Source of the DNA: Sinimarinibacterium flocculans
GTDB taxonomy: Bacteria > Pseudomonadota > Gammaproteobacteria > Nevskiales > Nevskiaceae
Reading direction: 5' to 3'
NCBI RefSeq assembly: GCF_003201205.1
Contig: NZ_QICN01000008.1
Coordinates: forward strand, 52,207-116,206
DNA length: 64,000 nucleotides
The position numbers and the translations under genes are program-made. Under the pieces are notes generated by a model, which had not been told where the DNA came from, did no database searches, and worked only from the letters and a program-made list of their open reading frames with translations. Of this stretch, positions 9,332 to 19,680 are shown one piece after another (within the stretch, counting starts at the first letter, position 1; the number at the start of each line of letters is the position of its first letter).

Positions 9332-10237
9332 TCATCCGATAATGCGTTCGCTGCGCAGCAGGTCCAGCAGCCAAGTCCGGAACGCGAGAACTTCGGGACG
9401 CTCGCGATCCTGCGGCCGGTACAGCAGGTAGTAGCCCTGCGGGATGTCCAGCCGCAGCCGCGGCCACGGCATGACCAGCCGGCGACGCGTGATCGACGGC
9501 TGCACCAGCGGCAGCAGGCCGAGCGCGAGCCCGAGGCCCTGTTCGGCGGCGCGCAGGATCGCCAGATAGCTGTCGAGCCAGACGTCGCGCTTCGGCGTGC
9601 CGAGGACGACGCCGGCGGCAGAGGCCCACTGCGTCCAGCCGTCTGGCATCGGCGAGGAATGGATCAGCGTGACCGCGTCGAGTCGCGACGGTCCGCTGCG
9701 GCGCAGGGCCGGCGCGAGTGCGGGCGCGCAGACCGGCACCGCGCTGACCTGCAGCAGTTGCTCGGCGGCGAGCCCCTTCCAGTCGCCGCTGCCGAAGCGC
9801 AGGGCCACGTCCATGTCCTCGTGCAGCAGGTCGATCGGTCGCAGGTCGGTGTCGATGCGCACGTCGATGTCGGGGTGCGCTTCCTGGAACGCCGGCAGCG
9901 CCGGCACGATGATCTCGCTGGCGATGAAGGGGCCGGCGCTGATCTTCAGGTTGGCACGCGCGTAGCGCTGGACGACGCGGGCGCTGCCGCTGCGCAGTTT
10001 CGCCAGCGTGTCGTGGACGACGGCGAGATAGGCGCGACCGCCATCGGTCAGTTCCAGCGAGCGATTGCCGCGGCGAAACAGCGTGAAGCCGAGGAAGGCC
10101 TCCAGCGCCTTGATCTGATGGCTGATCGCCGACGGCGTCAGGTGCAGTTCCTGCGCGGCGAGCTTGAACGACAGGCGCCGTGCCGCGGCCTCGAAGGCCT
10201 CCAGCGTGTGCAGCGGCGGCAGGCGGCGGAACTTCAT
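9332..10237 (-). CDS. LysR family transcriptional regulator (GcvA-like)
   Basis: 301 aa. The N-terminal winged HTH is plain: LHTLEAFEAAARRLSFKLAA, LHLTPSAISHQIKALEAFLG and LFRRGNRSLELTDGG. A periplasmic-binding-protein-like effector domain follows (about 90-290). The N-terminal sequence RRLPPLHTLEAFEAAARRLS resembles the GcvA/AmpR subgroup. Despite a gcv operon elsewhere in the window, nothing ties them together. Its start lies 6 bp from the stop of the upstream lipoprotein gene, so the two may be cotranscribed. Confidence 0.9.
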   Translation of the reverse strand: MKFRRLPPLHTLEAFEAAARRLSFKLAAQELHLTPSAISHQIKALEAFLGFTLFRRGNRSLELTDGGRAYLAVVHDTLAKLRSGSARVVQRYARANLKISAGPFIASEIIVPALPAFQEAHPDIDVRIDTDLRPIDLLHEDMDVALRFGSGDWKGLAAEQLLQVSAVPVCAPALAPALRRSGPSRLDAVTLIHSSPMPDGWTQWASAAGVVLGTPKRDVWLDSYLAILRAAEQGLGLALGLLPLVQPSITRRRLVMPWPRLRLDIPQGYYLLYRPQDRERPEVLAFRTWLLDLLRSERIIG

Positions 10238-10243
10238 GATCTG

Positions 10244-10693
10244 CTAGTGCGGCAGGAAGATGATCGGATAGCTGAAGACGAAATGTCCCGATCCGGGAGC
10301 AGGACCGAAATCGAAGGATCGCACCAGCGCCTCGACGGGCTTGCTGAGGGCCAGGAGATCGCTCGTGGCCGCGGTGACCTGAACGAACTCGACGGCGCCC
10401 GTGTTGCTCAGCACGAGCGACAACACGAGGATGCCGGAGGCGGGCCGGCGCAGCCTGCGCTCGAACTCTCGCGTGATGGCTTGCTTGTGCAGCGCGAACA
10501 CCGACTCCACGTCAGCCAGCGATCGTTGCTGGCTTCCCGGCGGGTAGGCCGCAAGCAACTGCTCGGGAACATCCCGGGTCGGCTCCCAGGGCGGCGCCTC
10601 TTCGAGGGCTGGCGCAGGCTTCGACGCAGGTGCCGCGCATGCCAAGCACAACGAGCAGGCGGCCAGCGCGAGACAGGCCAGAGCGCGGTTCAT
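10244..10693 (-). CDS. lipoprotein with TonB-C/AgmX-PglI-like C-terminal domain
   Basis: 149 aa. The signal sequence ends in a lipobox (LCLAC, Cys about 19), predicting a lipid-anchored envelope protein. Residues about 65-145 (ALHKQAITREFERRLRR...ILVLSLVLSNTGAVEFVQV) look like the C-terminal domain shared by TonB-type energy transducers and AgmX/PglI proteins. Normally that domain follows an inner-membrane helix; here it follows a lipoprotein anchor. Function unknown; perhaps a periplasmic binding module. Confidence 0.6.
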   Translation of the reverse strand: MNRALACLALAACSLCLACAAPASKPAPALEEAPPWEPTRDVPEQLLAAYPPGSQQRSLADVESVFALHKQAITREFERRLRRPASGILVLSLVLSNTGAVEFVQVTAATSDLLALSKPVEALVRSFDFGPAPGSGHFVFSYPIIFLPH

Positions 10694-10742
10694 TCGATTC
10701 GGCCGGCCGGTGTCTCGCGCGATTGCCGCCGCAGGTCGCGGG

Positions 10743-12590
10743 TCAGAACATCTGGGTCGAGCTCACGTCGACCTTGGTCGGCGCGGCGGGGCTGCGCGAG
10801 GGAATCCAGTCGCCGGTGATCATCTGCTCGTAGGACATGCCCGGGCCGACCATCGGGTAGACCGAGGCCATCGGGTCGATCACCACCTCGAGGAAGGCCG
10901 GACCGTCGAAGGCGATGAAGTCGGCGACCGCCTGCGCGAGGTCTTCCTTCTTCTCGACCCGGCGCGCGAAGCGATAGCCGTCCGCCTCGGCCGCCTTGAT
11001 GAAGTCCTTGCGGTGCAGGCTCTTGTCGGAGCCTGCGTAGCGGCTGTCGAAGAACAGGCGCTGCCACTGCTTGACCATGCCGTCGCCGAAGTTGTTGAGC
11101 ACGACGATCTTCACCGGCAGGTTGTAGGTCGTCACCGTCTCCAGCTCGCCGAGGTTCATGCGGATGCTGGCGTCGCCGTCGATGTCGATGACGATCTTGC
11201 CCGGCTGTGCGAACTGGGCACCGATCGCGGCCGGCAGGCCGAAGCCCATCGTGCCCATCGAGCCCGAGGTCAGCCACAGTCGCGGCTGCCGGAAGTCGAA
11301 GTACTGCGCCGCCCACATCTGGTGCTGGCCGACGCCGGTGGCGACGATCGCCTCGCCGCGGGTCAGCCGGTTGATCTCCTCGATGACCGCATGCGGCTGG
11401 ATATGCGTGCCGCCGCGCTCGTAGTTCATCGCGTAGGTCTTCTTCAGCTCGGCGATGTGCGCGTGCCAGGGCGCGTAGTCCGGCTTGAAGCCCTGCGCGC
11501 TCGCGTGTTCGCGCAGGGCGTCGAGCGCCGGCACCAGCTCGCCGACGTGATGCCAGTGCACGCGCTTGACCTTGTTGATCTCCGACGGGTCGATGTCCAG
11601 GTGCGCGATCCACTTCGCGCTGCGCGCGAACTTGCCGGGCACGCCGGCCACGCGATCGTCGAAGCGCGCACCCACCGCGATCAGGAAGTCGCAGTCGTCG
11701 GTCGCGTAGTTGGCGAACGCGGTCCCGTGCATGCCGAGCATCTGCAGGCACAGGGCGTCGGTGGTATCGGCGGCGCCGATGCCCATCAGCGTCGTCGTCA
11801 CCGGAATGCCGAAGGCGCCGGCGAACTCGCGCAGCGCCGTGCTGGCCTCGCCATGGATCACGCCGCCACCGGCGTAGATCAGCGGGCGCCGCGACTGGCG
11901 CAGCATCTCGTAGAAACGCGCGGCCGACTCGCCGGAGATGCGGTTGTCCTGGACGGCCTTGAGCCGTGCGCGGTAACCGGGAATCGGCAGCAGGCCCTCG
12001 CCGCGAAACGGGCCGGACCAGTTCTGCACGTCCTTGGGGATGTCGACGACGACCGGGCCCGGGCGGCCGGTCCGTGCGATCTCGAAGGCCGTGCGCATCG
12101 TCGCCTCGAGCTGCCGGGCATCGGTGACCAGGAACACATGCTTGGCTGCCGCGCCCATGATCGAGCTGATCGGCGCTTCCTGGAAGGCGTCGCTGCCGAC
12201 CGCGGCGGTCGGCACCTGGCCGCAGACGACGACGATCGGGATCGAGTCCGCCATGCAGTCGCGCACCGGCGTGACCGTGTTGGTCGCGCCGGGGCCGCTC
12301 GTCACCAGGCAGACACCGACCTTGCCCGAGGCGCGGGCGTAGCCGGCGGCCATGAAGCCGGCGGCCTGCTCGTTGGCCGGCACGATCAGCGGCATCGGAT
12401 CGTTGCCGTCGGCCTTGCGGTGTTCCGCGTTGTAGCGGAAGACGGCATCGTAGGTCGGCAGGATCGCGCCGCCGGAGTAGCCGAATACGACGTCCGCACC
12501 CTCGTCGGCCAGGATCTGCACGACGATGTCGGCACCGGTCATGGTGGTACCGGCGAGAGGGTGCTGGGCGGCGGGTGCGGCGGCGTTCAT
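10743..12590 (-). CDS. ilvI: acetolactate synthase large (catalytic) subunit
   Basis: ThDP enzyme condensing pyruvate with pyruvate or 2-oxobutyrate, the first common step to Val, Leu and Ile. ThDP pyrimidine domain with the catalytic Glu region (VVQILADEGADVVFGYSGGAI), a central FAD/NAD-like domain, then the ThDP-Mg motif (DIDGDASIRMNLGELETV...VVLNN). 615 aa from ATG 12590; a frame-open extension to 12659 and an inner ATG at 12542 are alternatives. Its regulatory subunit ilvH is not downstream but diverges from the same intergenic region. The symbol could equally be ilvB. Confidence 0.93.
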   Translation of the reverse strand: MNAAAPAAQHPLAGTTMTGADIVVQILADEGADVVFGYSGGAILPTYDAVFRYNAEHRKADGNDPMPLIVPANEQAAGFMAAGYARASGKVGVCLVTSGPGATNTVTPVRDCMADSIPIVVVCGQVPTAAVGSDAFQEAPISSIMGAAAKHVFLVTDARQLEATMRTAFEIARTGRPGPVVVDIPKDVQNWSGPFRGEGLLPIPGYRARLKAVQDNRISGESAARFYEMLRQSRRPLIYAGGGVIHGEASTALREFAGAFGIPVTTTLMGIGAADTTDALCLQMLGMHGTAFANYATDDCDFLIAVGARFDDRVAGVPGKFARSAKWIAHLDIDPSEINKVKRVHWHHVGELVPALDALREHASAQGFKPDYAPWHAHIAELKKTYAMNYERGGTHIQPHAVIEEINRLTRGEAIVATGVGQHQMWAAQYFDFRQPRLWLTSGSMGTMGFGLPAAIGAQFAQPGKIVIDIDGDASIRMNLGELETVTTYNLPVKIVVLNNFGDGMVKQWQRLFFDSRYAGSDKSLHRKDFIKAAEADGYRFARRVEKKEDLAQAVADFIAFDGPAFLEVVIDPMASVYPMVGPGMSYEQMITGDWIPSRSPAAPTKVDVSSTQMF

Positions 12591-12631
12591 CGGCGCGGGG
12601 GCTCCGTGGGCGGCGGGGAAAAAAGCAGGTG

Positions 12632-14288
<1,657 letters not shown>

Positions 14289-14315
14289 TCCTCGCGTTTC
14301 CATGCCGTGACATGA

Positions 14316-14340
14316 GGGCGCCTTCGGGCGCCCTTATGTT
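14316..14340 (+). terminator. intrinsic terminator of the ilvH-ilvC unit
   Basis: GGGCGCC (14316-14322) and GGCGCCC (14327-14333) form a 7-bp stem closed by a TTCG tetraloop, followed by TTATGTTTTG. Confidence 0.85.
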
Positions 14341-14360
14341 TTGCGGGACCCGCCCGTAAG

Positions 14361-15152
14361 ATGCGCAAAACCCTCGAAGTGCCGCCGATGGACCCGACGA
14401 CTCCCGCAAAGTCCCGCCGCAAGGGCATCTACCTGCTGCCGAACCTGTTCACCACCGGCACGCTGTTCGGCGGCTTCTACGCGATCGTGCAGGCGATGGG
14501 CGGGCGGTTCGAAGCGGCGGCCGCCGGTATTCTCGCGGCGATGGTGGCCGATGGCCTCGACGGTCGCATCGCGCGGCTGACCAACACGCAAAGCGATTTC
14601 GGCAAGGAGTACGACTCGCTGTGCGACATGGTGGCCTTCGGTGTCGCGTCGGCCATCGTCGTCTACGCCTTCAGCCTGCATCACTTTTCCGATTACAAGT
14701 GGCTGGGCGGCAAGCTCGGCTGGGCGATGGCCTTCCTGTACTGCGCCTGCGCGGCGCTGCGTCTGGCGCGCTTCAACGTGCTGACCGCGATCGCCGGCAG
14801 CAGCAAGGACTTCTTCGGCCTGCCGAGTCCGTCGGCCGCCGCCACGGTCGTGTTCTTCGTCTGGGCCGCGCACAGCTGGGGGCTCGACGGCAACGACGCG
14901 CTCATTCCGGCGTCGCTGATCACGATCGGCTGCGCGCTGCTGATGGTCAGCAACATCCGCTACGCCAGCTTCAAGCAGATCAAGCTGTCCCGGCGCGGCC
15001 CGTTTCTCTACATGGTGCTATTCATCGGCATCTTCACGCTGATCCTGATCAACCCGCCCAATGTGCTGTTCTGGGGATTCTTCGGCTACACGCTGTCGGG
15101 TCCGGCGCTGACGTTGTGGCGGCGCTACCGGCGGACGCCCGAAACGGTGTGA
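14361..15152 (+). CDS. pssA: CDP-diacylglycerol--serine O-phosphatidyltransferase
   Basis: Integral membrane CDP-alcohol phosphatidyltransferase making phosphatidylserine, precursor of phosphatidylethanolamine. The family signature DGxxAR(8)GxxxDxxxD is visible as [26 protein letters not shown] (split: DGLDGRIAR, then GKEYDSLCD). About six to eight hydrophobic helices follow. 263 aa from ATG 14361; ATG 14388 would remove nine residues. It sits between ilvC and leuA, an arrangement also seen in other proteobacteria; because a terminator precedes it, it must have its own promoter. Confidence 0.93.
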   Translation: MRKTLEVPPMDPTTPAKSRRKGIYLLPNLFTTGTLFGGFYAIVQAMGGRFEAAAAGILAAMVADGLDGRIARLTNTQSDFGKEYDSLCDMVAFGVASAIVVYAFSLHHFSDYKWLGGKLGWAMAFLYCACAALRLARFNVLTAIAGSSKDFFGLPSPSAAATVVFFVWAAHSWGLDGNDALIPASLITIGCALLMVSNIRYASFKQIKLSRRGPFLYMVLFIGIFTLILINPPNVLFWGFFGYTLSGPALTLWRRYRRTPETV

Positions 15153-15170
15153 CGAACGGCATGAGCGGTA

Positions 15171-15200
15171 TTGGCATCCGCGCAGGGCATGGTCTATAGT
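15171..15200 (+). promoter_or_regulatory. leuA leader promoter
   Basis: TTGGCA (15171-15176), 18-bp spacer, TATAGT (15195-15200). The predicted start site at about 15206-15208 lies just before the leader peptide ATG at 15209. Confidence 0.65.
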
Positions 15201-15208
15201 CCGGGGCC

Positions 15209-15289
15209 ATGCGCGTTTTCAACGGCCAGATGTTCCTTCGCACTGCGGCGTCCGCCCGCGGTCTTGGCCTACTGCTGCTTCTGCCGTAA
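15209..15289 (+). CDS. leuL: leu operon leader peptide
   Basis: 26 codons; the product starts [10 protein letters not shown] and ends GLGLLLLLP. Near its 3' end the codons CTT GGC CTA CTG CTG CTT CTG give six leucines in seven positions, the hallmark of a peptide whose translation stalls when Leu-tRNA is scarce. The stop lies 119 bp before leuA. No Shine-Dalgarno is visible, and the promoter -10 box ends only 8 nt before the ATG, so the transcript may be essentially leaderless. Identified by codon content and position rather than by homology. Confidence 0.8.
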   Translation: MRVFNGQMFLRTAASARGLGLLLLLP

Positions 15290-15378
15290 GGCAGACCATA
15301 CGCGCCGCGCCGCGCACGGGGCCAAAACCGTGCAAACCCGAACCCGCTGCAACCGACAAGGCTCCGCACGACGCGTGC
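15261..15378 (+). promoter_or_regulatory. leuA attenuator-like leader RNA
   Basis: TCTGCC/GGCAGA form a hairpin over the leader stop codon with a GTAA loop (15280-15295). Further on, GCACGG (15314-15319) pairs with CCGTGC (15328-15333), and GCACG (15366-15370) with CGTGC (15374-15378); the middle segments can instead pair with one another. This gives the mutually exclusive pattern expected of attenuation, but no U-tract follows, so control may be Rho-dependent or translational. Confidence 0.5.
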
Positions 15379-15408
15379 GTGCGTAGTCACCCAGGCGAGG
15401 ACTCCGCC

Positions 15409-17106
15409 ATGACGATGTTGAACACCCCTTCCGACAAGTACCGCCGTTTCGAGCCGGTGCATCTGCGTGATCGCAGCTGGCCCGATGCGGTGATTTCCAA
15501 GGCGCCGGTCTGGTGCAGCGTCGATCTTCGCGACGGCAACCAGTCGCTGATCGAGCCGATGGACCGCACGCGCAAGCTGCGCATGTTCGAGGAACTGGTG
15601 AAGATCGGCTTCAAGGAGATCGAGGTCGGCTTTCCCAGCGCCTCGCAGACCGAGTTCGACTTCATCCGGCATCTGATCGAGAAGGACCTGATTCCGGATG
15701 ACGTGACGATCCAGGTGCTGACGCAGTCGCGCGAGCCGCTGATCCGCCGCACCTTCGAGTCGCTCAGGGGCGCGAAGCGGGCGATCGTGCATTTCTACAA
15801 CGCGACGGCGCCGGTGATGCGGCGCGTCGTGTTCAACATGAGCCAGCAGCAGGTCATCGACGAGCTGGCCGTGCAGCACGCGAAGCTGATCAAACAGCTC
15901 GCGGCCGAGAATCCGGGCACCGACTGGCGCTTCGAGTACTCGCCGGAGATGTTCTCCGGCACCGAGCTGGAGTTCTCCAAGCGCATCGTCGACGCGGTCT
16001 CGGCGGTGTTCGAGCCGACGCCCGAGAAGCCACTGATCATCAACCTGCCGTCGACGGTCGAGCATTCGACGCCGAACATCTTCGCCGACATGGTCGAATG
16101 GATGCACCGCAACCTCGAGCGTCGCGAGGCGATCCTGCTGTCGATCCACCCGCACAACGATCGCGGTACCGGCACTGCCGCCGGCGAGTTCGCGCTGATG
16201 GCCGGCGCCGACCGCATCGAAGGCTGCCTGTTCGGCAATGGTGAACGCACCGGCAACGTCGATGTCGTCAACCTGGCGCTGAACATGTACACGCAGGGCG
16301 TGCATCCGGGCCTGGATTTCTCCGATATCGATGCGGTGCGCCGCACGGTGGAGTTCTGCAACCAGCTGCCGGTGCATCCGCGCCATCCCTACGTCGGCGA
16401 CCTGGTCTTCACCTCGTTCTCGGGCTCGCACCAGGACGCGATCAAGAAAGCCTTCGGCGCGCGCAAGGATGGCGACATCTGGGAGATGCCATACCTGCCG
16501 ATCGACCCGAAGGACCTGGGCCGCAGCTACGAGGCGGTGATCCGCGTGAACTCGCAGTCGGGCAAGGGCGGCATCACCTACCTGCTCGAGGCCGAGTACG
16601 GCCTGAGTCTGCCGCGGCGCCTGCAGATCGAGTTCAGCCAGGTGGTGCAGGCGGCGATGGACGAGAGCGGCAAGGAGATGACGGCCGAGGATATCGGCGG
16701 CATCTTCACGCGCGAGTATCTCGAGGCGGTCGCGCCCTACGGCTACGTTTCGCACCATCTGGTCGAGGACTCGACACGCGACGAGGTGGAGCTGGCGACC
16801 GAGATCAGCGTCGACGGGCGTGCGCAGAAGCTCAAGGGCAAGGGCAACGGCCCGATCGACGCCTTCATCACGGCGCTGTCGCAGGTCGTCGGCGAGCCGA
16901 TTGCGGTGCTCGACTATCACGAGCATTCGATCGGCGCCGGCGCCGGTGCTGCCGCGGTGACCTACATCGAGATGAAGGTCGGTGACGGCAAGCCGCTGTT
17001 CGGCGTCGGTCGCGATGCCAACATCGTCACGGCCTCGCTCAAGGCGATCCTGTCCGGCGCCAACCGCGCGCTGGCGCAGCAGCGCGAGCAGCGTCGCGCC
17101 GCCTGA
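15409..17106 (+). CDS. leuA: 2-isopropylmalate synthase (LeuA type 2)
   Basis: Condenses acetyl-CoA and 2-oxoisovalerate, the committed step of leucine synthesis. DRE-TIM metallolyase domain with the [14 protein letters not shown] motif and the metal-binding HPHNDRGTG; the C-terminal LeuA dimer/allosteric domain (about 440-560) binds leucine. 565 aa, the length of the type 2 branch (as in Pseudomonas and Corynebacterium) rather than the E. coli-type enzyme. ATG 15409 starts [14 protein letters not shown], the usual family N terminus. It is preceded by a Leu-codon leader. Confidence 0.97.
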   Translation: MTMLNTPSDKYRRFEPVHLRDRSWPDAVISKAPVWCSVDLRDGNQSLIEPMDRTRKLRMFEELVKIGFKEIEVGFPSASQTEFDFIRHLIEKDLIPDDVTIQVLTQSREPLIRRTFESLRGAKRAIVHFYNATAPVMRRVVFNMSQQQVIDELAVQHAKLIKQLAAENPGTDWRFEYSPEMFSGTELEFSKRIVDAVSAVFEPTPEKPLIINLPSTVEHSTPNIFADMVEWMHRNLERREAILLSIHPHNDRGTGTAAGEFALMAGADRIEGCLFGNGERTGNVDVVNLALNMYTQGVHPGLDFSDIDAVRRTVEFCNQLPVHPRHPYVGDLVFTSFSGSHQDAIKKAFGARKDGDIWEMPYLPIDPKDLGRSYEAVIRVNSQSGKGGITYLLEAEYGLSLPRRLQIEFSQVVQAAMDESGKEMTAEDIGGIFTREYLEAVAPYGYVSHHLVEDSTRDEVELATEISVDGRAQKLKGKGNGPIDAFITALSQVVGEPIAVLDYHEHSIGAGAGAAAVTYIEMKVGDGKPLFGVGRDANIVTASLKAILSGANRALAQQREQRRAA

Positions 17107-17123
17107 CGCTGTCGGTCGCAGAT

Positions 17124-17151
17124 CCGCTGTCCGCCACCCGGCGGGCAGCGG
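17124..17151 (+). promoter_or_regulatory. 12-bp hairpin between leuA and udg
   Basis: CCGCTGTCCGCC (17124-17135) pairs with GGCGGGCAGCGG (17140-17151) through one G-T wobble. No U-run follows; the next bases are the TACAAT box of the udg start. It could stop or stabilise leuA mRNA. Confidence 0.4.
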
Positions 17152-17152
17152 A

Positions 17153-17158
17153 TACAAT
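17153..17158 (+). promoter_or_regulatory. putative -10 box of a leaderless udg transcript
   Basis: TACAAT followed by exactly 6 nt and then the udg ATG, so the predicted start site coincides with the start codon. No convincing -35 box; its place is taken by the hairpin. Confidence 0.4.
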
Positions 17159-17164
17159 CGCGCC

Positions 17165-17974
17165 ATGGACACGGCGCGCCGCCAACGCTACCTGCACCTG
17201 CTGGGCATCGAGACATGGGCCTTGCGCGGGACGGGCGGGGTGACGGCGGCGCCATCCGTCGAAGAACCGGAACCGCCAGCCGCGATTCGCGAACCGATGC
17301 CACGCAAACCCCGACCCGCTGTCCCGCCGCCGGCCGCTGCCACCCCGACGGCAATGATCGCGGCCGCACCGGCTGCCGCGGCCCCGCGCGAGGTGCCTGC
17401 GGACTGGTCCGGACTGCGCGCGACGGTCAAGGACTGCCAGGCCTGCAAGCTGTGCGCGACGCGCACGCAGACGGTGTTCGGCGTCGGCAGCGAGACTTCG
17501 CCGCTGATGGTGGTCGGCGAGGGGCCGGGCGCCGACGAGGACGCCCAGGGCGAACCCTTCGTCGGTCGCGCCGGCAAGCTGCTCGACGAGATGCTCAAGG
17601 CCATCGGCCGCTCGCGCAAACAGGCCGCGCCCGAGCAGGCGGTGTTCATCGCCAACGTCGTCAAGTGCCGTCCGCCGGGCAATCGCGACCCGGAAGCTGA
17701 CGAGGTCGAAGCCTGCCGGCCCTATCTCGACCGCCAGATCGAACTGGTGAAGCCGAAGCTGATCGTCGCGCTGGGCCGCGTCGCCGCGCAGCGCCTGCTG
17801 GCGACCGACGCGCCGCTGTCGCGCTTGCGCGGCCCCCTGCATCGCTATGGCCCGACGCAGACGCCGGTGTTCGTGACCTACCACCCGGCCTACCTGCTGC
17901 GCAGTCCGCGCGAGAAGGCCAAGAGCTGGGAAGACCTCAAGCGCATCCACCGGCATCTCGCGGAGCCGGCTTGA
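17165..17974 (+). CDS. uracil-DNA glycosylase, family 4/5 type (Fe-S)
   Basis: Removes uracil from DNA in base-excision repair. After an Ala/Pro-rich low-complexity N-terminal region (about 28-78) comes CQACKLC (Cys91, 94, 97), the motif A VVGEGPGADEDAQGEPFVGRAG, the NVVKCRPPGNRDP segment and C-terminal VTYHPAYLLR. The cysteines fit a 4Fe-4S cluster. 269 aa. The flexible N-terminal extension resembles the phage SPO1 polymerase-related N terminus annotated in many family members. The next gene, rimI, starts inside its stop codon. Confidence 0.92.
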   Translation: MDTARRQRYLHLLGIETWALRGTGGVTAAPSVEEPEPPAAIREPMPRKPRPAVPPPAAATPTAMIAAAPAAAAPREVPADWSGLRATVKDCQACKLCATRTQTVFGVGSETSPLMVVGEGPGADEDAQGEPFVGRAGKLLDEMLKAIGRSRKQAAPEQAVFIANVVKCRPPGNRDPEADEVEACRPYLDRQIELVKPKLIVALGRVAAQRLLATDAPLSRLRGPLHRYGPTQTPVFVTYHPAYLLRSPREKAKSWEDLKRIHRHLAEPA

Positions 17975-18435
17975 GCGCGCAGCTCGAACCGTCGTGGCGG
18001 CTGCACCCGATGCGCGCCGAGCACCTGCCGCAGGTGATGTCGATCGAGCGCACCGCCTACGACTTCCCGTGGACCGACGGCATCTTCAGTGACTGCCTGC
18101 GCGTCGGTTACAGCGCCTGGGTGGTGACCGATCCCGAGGACGCAGTGCTGGCCTACGCCATGATGAGCATGGCCGCCGGCGAGGCGCACATCCTCAACCT
18201 CTGCGTCGCGCCGTCGCAGCGTCGACGCGGCCTTGCGCAGTTCCTGCTCAAGCATCTGGCGATGGTCGCGCGTGCGGCCGCCGTCGGTCTCGTGCTGCTC
18301 GAGGTGCGCAAGTCCAACGCGGCCGGGCAGGCGCTCTATACCGGCTTCGGCTTCCGTCCGCTCGGCGAGCGCCGCGGCTACTACCCTGCGCATGACGGTC
18401 GCGAGGACGCGCTCGTGCTCGGACTCGAGCTGTAG
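17971..18435 (+). CDS. rimI: ribosomal protein S18-alanine N-acetyltransferase
   Basis: GNAT enzyme acetylating the N-terminal Ala of ribosomal protein S18. The RimI N terminus is recognisable (MRAEHLPQVMSIERTAYDFP, then WTDGIFSDCL), followed by the acetyl-CoA loop VAPSQRRRGLAQFLLKH and VRKSNAAGQALYTGFGF. 154 aa. It starts at TTG 17971, overlapping the glycosylase stop (TTGA), an unusual start codon supported by the overlap and by family length. Confidence 0.9.
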   Translation: MSAQLEPSWRLHPMRAEHLPQVMSIERTAYDFPWTDGIFSDCLRVGYSAWVVTDPEDAVLAYAMMSMAAGEAHILNLCVAPSQRRRGLAQFLLKHLAMVARAAAVGLVLLEVRKSNAAGQALYTGFGFRPLGERRGYYPAHDGREDALVLGLEL

Positions 18436-19680
18436 GTGAGTGCGCGTAAACGCCGGTGGTCCTGGGCGCTGTACGACTGGGGCAACTCCGCCTTCGCGAC
18501 CACCGTGCTCGCCGGCTTCTTCCCGATCTTCTTCAACGAGTACTGGGCGGCGGATGTCGCGCCGCAGACGCAGACGCTGTATCAGGGTCTGACGGCGACG
18601 GTCGCGAGCATCGTCGTCATGCTGCTGGTGCCGTGGCTGGGGGCCATCGCCGATCGCCGCGCCGCGAAGAAGCGTTTCCTCGGCGCGTTCACGGCGATGG
18701 GCGTGCTGTCGACCGCAGCGCTGTACCTCGTCGCTCAGGGGCAGTGGGGCTGGGCCATCGGCCTGTCGATCGTCGGGCGCATTGGCTTCTTCGGCAGCGT
18801 CTCGTTCTACGACTCGCTGCTCGTGCATGTCGCATCGCCGCGCGAGATGGACCGCGTCTCCGCGCTGGGCTACGGCCTCGGTTATCTCGGCGGCGGCCTG
18901 CTGTTCGCCGTCAACGTCGCAATGGCGCTCAAGCCGGCGTGGTTCGGGCTGCCCGATGCCGCGTTCGCGACCCGTGTCGCCTTCCTGATGGTGGCGGTCT
19001 GGTGGCTGGTCTTCTCCGTGCCGCTGTTCCGCAACGTGCCCGAGGGATCGCCGCGCGCGGGGCAGAGCGGTTGGCGGGAACTGCTGTCGACGCTGCGGCA
19101 GATCCGCCGGCACCGTGCGGTGTGGATGTTCCTGATCGCCTACTGGCTGTACATCGACGGCGTCGACACCATCATCGTCATGGCGGTCGATTTCGGCATG
19201 AAGCTTGGCTTCGAGTCGGGCAATCTGATCGCCGCGCTGCTGATGGTGCAGTTCATCGGCTTTCCGGCAGCGCTGTTCTTCGGCTGGCTCGGCGACCGGA
19301 TCGGCACCAAGCACGCAATCTTCGTGGCGCTCGGCGTCTACGCCGGCGTGACGCTGTGGGCGTACTTCCTGCAGACCGTCATGCAGTTCTATCTGATGGC
19401 CGCCGCGATCGGCTGCGTGCAGGGCGGCATCCAGTCGCTGTCGCGTTCCTACTATGCGCGGCTGATTCCGGCGGACCGCGCGGGCGAGTTTTTCGGCTTC
19501 TACAACATGCTCGGCAAGTTCGCAGCCGTGCTCGGTCCGGCCGTCGTCGGCGTCACCGCACAGCTGAGCGGCAGTCCGCGCCTGGCGATCCTCACGCTGC
19601 TGCTGTTCTTCGTCGCCGGCGGCTGGCTGCTGGGGCGCGTGCGTGCTCCCGAAACGGACGGGGAGGCTGCCGTGCTGTAA
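18436..19680 (+). CDS. MFS transporter, UMF1/Atg22-like family
   Basis: 414-aa membrane protein with about 12 helices. The N terminus WALYDWGNSAFATTVLAGFF and the loop GAIADRRAAKKRFLG are characteristic of the UMF1/Atg22-related branch of the major facilitator superfamily; FGWLGDRIGTKHAIF is the second-half A-like motif. Substrate unknown; eukaryotic relatives export amino acids from vacuoles. GTG 18436 abuts the rimI stop with no gap, and the next start (kynA) overlaps its TAA. Confidence 0.85.
   Translation: MSARKRRWSWALYDWGNSAFATTVLAGFFPIFFNEYWAADVAPQTQTLYQGLTATVASIVVMLLVPWLGAIADRRAAKKRFLGAFTAMGVLSTAALYLVAQGQWGWAIGLSIVGRIGFFGSVSFYDSLLVHVASPREMDRVSALGYGLGYLGGGLLFAVNVAMALKPAWFGLPDAAFATRVAFLMVAVWWLVFSVPLFRNVPEGSPRAGQSGWRELLSTLRQIRRHRAVWMFLIAYWLYIDGVDTIIVMAVDFGMKLGFESGNLIAALLMVQFIGFPAALFFGWLGDRIGTKHAIFVALGVYAGVTLWAYFLQTVMQFYLMAAAIGCVQGGIQSLSRSYYARLIPADRAGEFFGFYNMLGKFAAVLGPAVVGVTAQLSGSPRLAILTLLLFFVAGGWLLGRVRAPETDGEAAVL

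Noticed and set aside
15049-17172. 707-codon minus-strand frame over leuA
   Set aside because: Antisense shadow of leuA; no motif, no ribosome site.
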